The notes beneath the pieces were generated by a model. That model saw nothing but the letters and a program-made list of their open reading frames with translations. It had not been told where the DNA came from and ran no database searches. Positions 53,801 to 60,300 of a DNA stretch of 64,000 nucleotides are shown here, in pieces. Within the stretch, counting starts at the first letter, position 1, and every line of letters begins with the position of its first letter. The stretch is from Hermodice carunculata (taxonomy: Eukaryota; Annelida; Polychaeta; Eunicida; Amphinomidae), in assembly GCA_964020975.1 (NCBI GenBank), contig OZ026629.1:49592634-49656633 (forward strand), given 5' to 3'. The position numbers and the translations under genes were made by a program.

Positions 53801-56800
53801 ACCAGTTACTAATTCCTATTTTCCAGTAAATGTGCTTCCTTAGCAGAGAAATACTGCATGTGACTCTTGGCCATTTTGTGAGATCCTGTATTTCTCCCCA
53901 TTATAGTTAAGCCAAAAGAAATTGTATCTTCTAACTTCACTCGTGTTTTAGGTGAAAAAAGTTTGACATGCAGTTATTGGAGAGCCTAGTGCTGACAAAA
54001 CAGCAATATTATGTGTACAATAGTGTATTTAGCTCTGCTGACCATAGGTCCCAGAGCTTATGGGATCACTCATGTCTGTCCGTCCATAAACATTTGCTTG
54101 TCAACATGATAGCATCTAAAGTTTTTGTCTCGCCAGCATAAGCTGTTGGCGAGACTAAGCACTCACTTTCCAGACGTCCATCTGTCTATTCTATCACTTG
54201 GGTGTAGAGGGGACTATAGTCAATTACCTTAAACTCTTGCTTCACAATCATTGTTAGTACATAAGTGTAACATACTAGAGAGGTCCTACCAATTCTCTTT
54301 TTATTTTTTGCAGAAATAATAAAATTTGGATTGTGAGTGGTTGGGCCTATACATATTGGAAACACTATAGTCTGTATTTAATGAAGAATATTTCAAAGGT
54401 TTAGAGGACCGATTAAAACCACCAGTTGCCTTTTGTGAGTAACTGCCTGTCTCAAGTCAGGACTGAAATTTGTTTCTTCACATTGGTATTGGAAGATGAG
54501 CATTGATGCTTTGGTAACTTTGGAATGTCTGTGCTGTCATTGTTGGGTTTGATATTTATGAATATGGGTCATGTTTTTCTACATAAGTGTATCAAACTAG
54601 AGACATCTGTCCATCCGTCAACAAAAAACTTTGGAGTGGCATTATTTGTCTAACTACACTGGGTAGGGCTTTCATAGTTGGGTAAGTGATTGATAGTGAT
54701 GGTCACTACAGATGTGTACCATCACTGTCATACTTCATTGGTTACAACATGCTTGAGTGAGCATTGTAGAAAAACTTTGCAGTTGCTTGAATAATGCTGG
54801 CAACACTTTCATTCATGCCCCCCCCCCCCCCCCCCCCCCCCCGGGCATGGCTGTGGTTAAGTTAGCCTCTTGAAATTTTTGGACATATTGTATGAATACA
54901 AATTTAGGTTCATTTCATTATTTGTGGGGCCACCTGGTAGATTATGTAGTACAGGGGTCAAAATTTGAAAATGCTTTAGTGTGTTTGATTTTTGTTGGAT
55001 CCTTATGAAATTTGGTGAAAGTATTCTCAAAATGATTGTGTACAATCTGAACAGTACTAGTGGCACCACCTACCAGTGAACGGGAAATATGACTCATTTG
55101 GTAGAATTTATGAAATGCATTATGTTGAGAAATTATTAGGCTAATGTTACCAAATGTACAACAAATGTGTATCATGCGCGGAAGTTAAATTTGAGGTATA
55201 ATGGGTCACCTTAACCTACTTTCTTAAAGTCAGAGAGAATACATGTTAGGAAACAATTTTCTTGCAATGGGCATGGCATCTGCATTGATGGGACACCTAT
55301 CCATATACCAGTACAGCAATGTAATATGGACAAAAGTCTAAGATTTCGAGTCATGATGGTGCCACAGGTGGTAATTATTGGAACCAACATCATAGGTATG
55401 AAAAACACAATAATTCAGACATAATTACAAAATATTCATAAAATATGTGTCGGGCCAATGGCCCAATTTTGTGAAATTTTGGGTGACCTGGGCACATTTT
55501 TGAAGGTCATCAAAGACTTAGTAAAGGACACTCAATTCAATATTTTGAGACAGAATAAGGCTAATGATACCAAATATACCACAAATGGTTAAATTTTGTA
55601 ATATATTGTTTTACCTTGACCTATTTTTCAAGGTCATAAATTACTTTAGAACAGGACACTAAATTCAGTCATGTGGATTAAGAAAAAGGCAAATGATACC
55701 AAATGTACAAGAAATGTGTACTATGTGGAAGTTTTATATTGCATAATAAGGATGACCTTGACTAATTTCTCCAGGTCATAGAGGGAATGCATTTCGGGAA
55801 ATGATATTTTGAGCAACAGTTGCCAGCAGAGCATAAAGCCCATGAGCCTCATGTTAACTTAATTAAATTTGTTGCCTATATGCATTTGGTTGAAGCCTAA
55901 TGTAAGTATGCTTCTGGTATGGGGTCATCGAACATAAAATAATCCATCATAAACAGATGTCATTTGTATGCTAATGATGAGTATGCAGAAACAAATATAC
56001 TTGTACTTCTTTGACATTTTATTGGGGTTTAAAACAAACATGCAGTAATCTGAATTATATTCTAATGAGGTACCCCTCTGAATTATTGCATAGCCCCAAA
56101 AGTATCAGATGGTTAATTTAAAAAAAAAAAGGGGATTTATTTTTTTCATCTATGTGCCCATTGTTGACCTGTCTGACTGTTGTTTCAGTTCCAAGTGGAG
56201 CCCCACTGGTCACTCTGTATGCCCTCAGTTCTACCTCAATCAAGGTGACATGGCAAGAGTTGCCTCGCAAGAAAGCACATGGGGTGATCACACGCTACAG
56301 GATCCAGTATCGCCCTCATGGCCAGTCGTCGCTGCAGTACCAGCACTCTGTGGAAGTCAGCGGGGACCGGCAAGAACATATTATCAAAGGTAAAATTCTC
56401 GCATTCTTCTGTGTTGTACCCAGCTTTACAGTTAAACTCAAAGTAAATAGATAGGTGGTATGTTACAGCTATAGTACTGCCATAGAAGATTCAGGCTACA
56501 AAGCATAATGTCTGGACATGGAAGTATAAAGGCAGTTTTACACTGAGATGTATAGAACAAATAGAAATAAATGTGTCACATAATGAAATGGTAAATTATG
56601 ACCATTCAAATGATTTTTCAAGGAAAGATGCAAAAAATGGTGACAATTTATAGTTGAAAATTCAGTGAGGGTTTTATCAGAAGCTCATAACGTGAGCATG
56701 TCACTGCATGGTGTTTACTGACAATTCTTTTTGTGCATATTAACAAATCATACAGATACAACTTTGTGTTGTACACCAGAATAAATTAGGGCTAAGGCTT

Positions 56801-57242
56801 CACTGCATATCTGTAGTGCAGTGAACACATAAGAGTTAACTTAACGTTAACCTGTTTACCTGCAATTAAATGTGTCCATAGTTTTCCTTGGCACGGGTTG
56901 AACACAAAATGCAAATTTTTGCCAAGAAAAGCTACCTAGATTATGCTATTTATACAGGTTTTACTTGCACTTCTCATTCAAAGTGTTTTCTCTATAAACA
57001 AGAAAATATGAATGAAAATATCCAAATAACATAATTTTACATCCAAAAGTTTTTTAGCTCTGCTCACCATAGCTCACAGAGCTTATACGTCATTTATGTC
57101 CATCTGTTTGTCATTCCTTCTGTCTGTCCATTCATCCATCCATCCATCAACATTTGCTTGTCAGTACGATAATATCAAAAAAAATTTAAGTTAACCTCTT
57201 TGAAATTTTTGGACATATTGTATGCATAAAAATCTAAGTTCC

Positions 57243-57317
<75 letters not shown>

Positions 57318-60300
57318 TATCATTATTATCATTATCATTATTATTATTAGTGGTGCCATCTAATGAATTACTTAGGATAGGGGCCAAAAAGTTGAAAATG
57401 CTCTTGTGTGTTTGATTTTCATTGGATCCTTATGAAATTGATGGGAAGTATTCTGGAGGTGATTGTATGTAATGTGAATAATACTAGTGGCCCCACCTGC
57501 AGGTGAACATGAAATATGCCTTAGTATTAGTAAAGTCTATGAAATTCATTATCTTGAAATATTATTAGGCTAATAACACCAAATGTACAACAAATGTGTA
57601 TTGTGTGAAAAATACATAATATGGGTGACCTTAACGTGCCATATACCATTACAGGAACATTACACACTCAAACATTTATTACATAAGGAGTTACGGTGGC
57701 ACCACTGGTGATAATTCTTGAAACTAACATCATATGTATCAAAATACATTAGGTTCATTATTGTGCTAATGAATTGAGATGGAGCTGCAAAAATTGCACC
57801 AAATATGCGTTAGGCCGATGGTCAAATTGTGTAATATGTTGTGTCACCTTCATCCATTTTTCAAGGTTGTAAGACACTAAAGAAAGGGACTAAATTCAAT
57901 ATGTTAACAAAGAGTAAGGTGAATGATACCAAGTGTACCTGAAATGTATACCGTGTGGAAGTAGGATATTGCATAATATGGATAACTGTGATTACAATTT
58001 CTCCAGGTTACAGAGGGAGTGCATTTCAGGAAATGATTTTTAGTAATGGTTGTCAGCAGAGCATTAGGCCCATGGGCTTTTTTTCCCTCCCACTGTCAGT
58101 AGCAGAGTTAGTTGAGTCAGAACTCAGTGGCCATTGGCATCTTTTTGTGCTATATTTGGAGCAGTATAGGTTGCTATGCCTGTCCCATCTTCCAGTCTAC
58201 CACCAGAAGATGAGAAAGTTTCATCATATTAAGCACACTTACATGGTGTCCTGAGACCTTGCATGTGATTATAAATGGTTGATATGGACCATATTTATCA
58301 GGCCCACAGCCAAAATTATGACTGTGCTGTCAGTTCCATTTCACGACAAGAACAAATTTTAAATTGAACAATTTTGGTAGAGCTCTGACCACAACAAGAA
58401 CAGATTGTAAACTGAACAACTTTGGTAGAACTCTGTATCTTCATAATGCATTAATTACATCCCATTGCAGTTCTTGACCTTGTCCTAGTTTTCATTCCAC
58501 ATACTGTTTTTGCATCCTTTTCTTCCACCTCTGCTGCTGCTCTCTTTCTCTTTGTTCTTCAACACATTGATGCAGAAGTTTTCAAACTAGGCATTTCATA
58601 TTGCACAGGATTACAGTCCTCTATAAGGGCTCTGTCAAGTTCAAAGATGGGTGGCCTTGACCCCATTACCAAGGTCACCGAGCCACGTTAGTAAATTCTT
58701 CAACACACCAACGTGAACAAGATGACTCCAGATGTTTTGGAACTAGGGCTTTCCTAATGCCAGGATTAGAAGTCCACTTTAAGGGCTCAATGAAGTCCAT
58801 AGATGGATGACCTTGACCAGATTCCCAAGGTGACAGAGCCACATGAGTTAATTTGGTTCCTGCATGATAACTTGAGAAGTTTTAAGCTAGGGCTTTCATA
58901 TTGCACAGGATGATAGTTTTCTATAAGGGCTTGGTTAAGCTTGAAGATGGATGACCTTGACCGACCCCATTTCTGAGGTCACAGACCCACATTAGGGATT
59001 TCCAAGGTCACAGACCCACATTTTCAGAATTCCCTAATGTGGGTCTGTGACCTCGGAAATGGGGTCGGTCAAGGTCATCCATCTTCAAACTTAACCAAGC
59101 CCTTATAGAAAACTATTATCCTGTGCAACGTGCAATAGCTTAACAACATATTTTTAGGTCAGGTGCCTTGTCTGTTAGCTGAGTTCATAGAGTGGATGAT
59201 TGCCTTTCCATGCAAACAACTGGAGGATAACGGGTAGAAAATATATCTCTTCAAACTCATAAACAAAGAAAATTACCAATACTGGGCAGCCACTTTCCCA
59301 TTTGGTTAACAGGATTGAAGAAAATGGTTTTCACCACCAATACATATGATGAAAGAGGCATTTAGCTTCAACATTGTTTCATACCCTGATGTAGAAGGAA
59401 TATCCCAGAAATAATGCATATATTGTCTGCATAACTCATTTACATGTAGTTCAAATAGCCTTAAGTACACGAAAGACTGTAGATTTCATCTATAGAACTG
59501 TCATTTTCTTGAGGAAGTTAAAAAATATAGGATACAATTTTTGTCAACAAGGGAATACAAAAAAAAAACACAGTAACACATCATGATTTTATGTTCTGAC
59601 ACAACTGTAAGATATTGCAGTTCTAAACACAATACATATACTACAAAAATTGAACAGGTACTCATGACATTGAACAGGATAGAGCAAAGTATGCAGTGTT
59701 TGGGCATGTGTCTATTTATTTTCATGTGTGCTTATGATGTATCATCGATGGGGAAAACACAAGGCCCACAAAATGCATTAAACCACATACAAATTATAAT
59801 GGAGTTGTTGAGCCAGGATCCATGGATGTTGCTGGTTTCTGGGATATGTGTTGCAAGTTCTGTTTAAAGACAGCTACAACAAACAGCAAGATGAAGGAAG
59901 ATAGTGTTTACAGAAGCTGTCCATCATCTGGTAGGGGTCATTTGGGGGAGGGGGGGATCTCCAAAAAGTTTTTTCTGTGAATCCACAAGAGCAATCCCTT
60001 GAGATGATACTGTTACATGATAGTCCGCTGTAAAGATTAGATAGTGATTGAACTTGGGTGGGTTTGGCAGAAGATCATTGGGCAGCGGTTGCCTTTTATA
60101 TATGGATTTCAACTTGGGAACTATTGGAGCAAGGACTTTGACATGATAATTTATGGTGGTTAGTTGTAACGACTCCAGTCATGATTGCATACAAGTGGCC
60201 TTGATCTTGATCCCAAGGTCACAGGACAAATTAAATGAATGTTAGTCATTTCTCAACCATTCAACTACATATCCTGCAGAGTAAGAAGCACATACATGTA

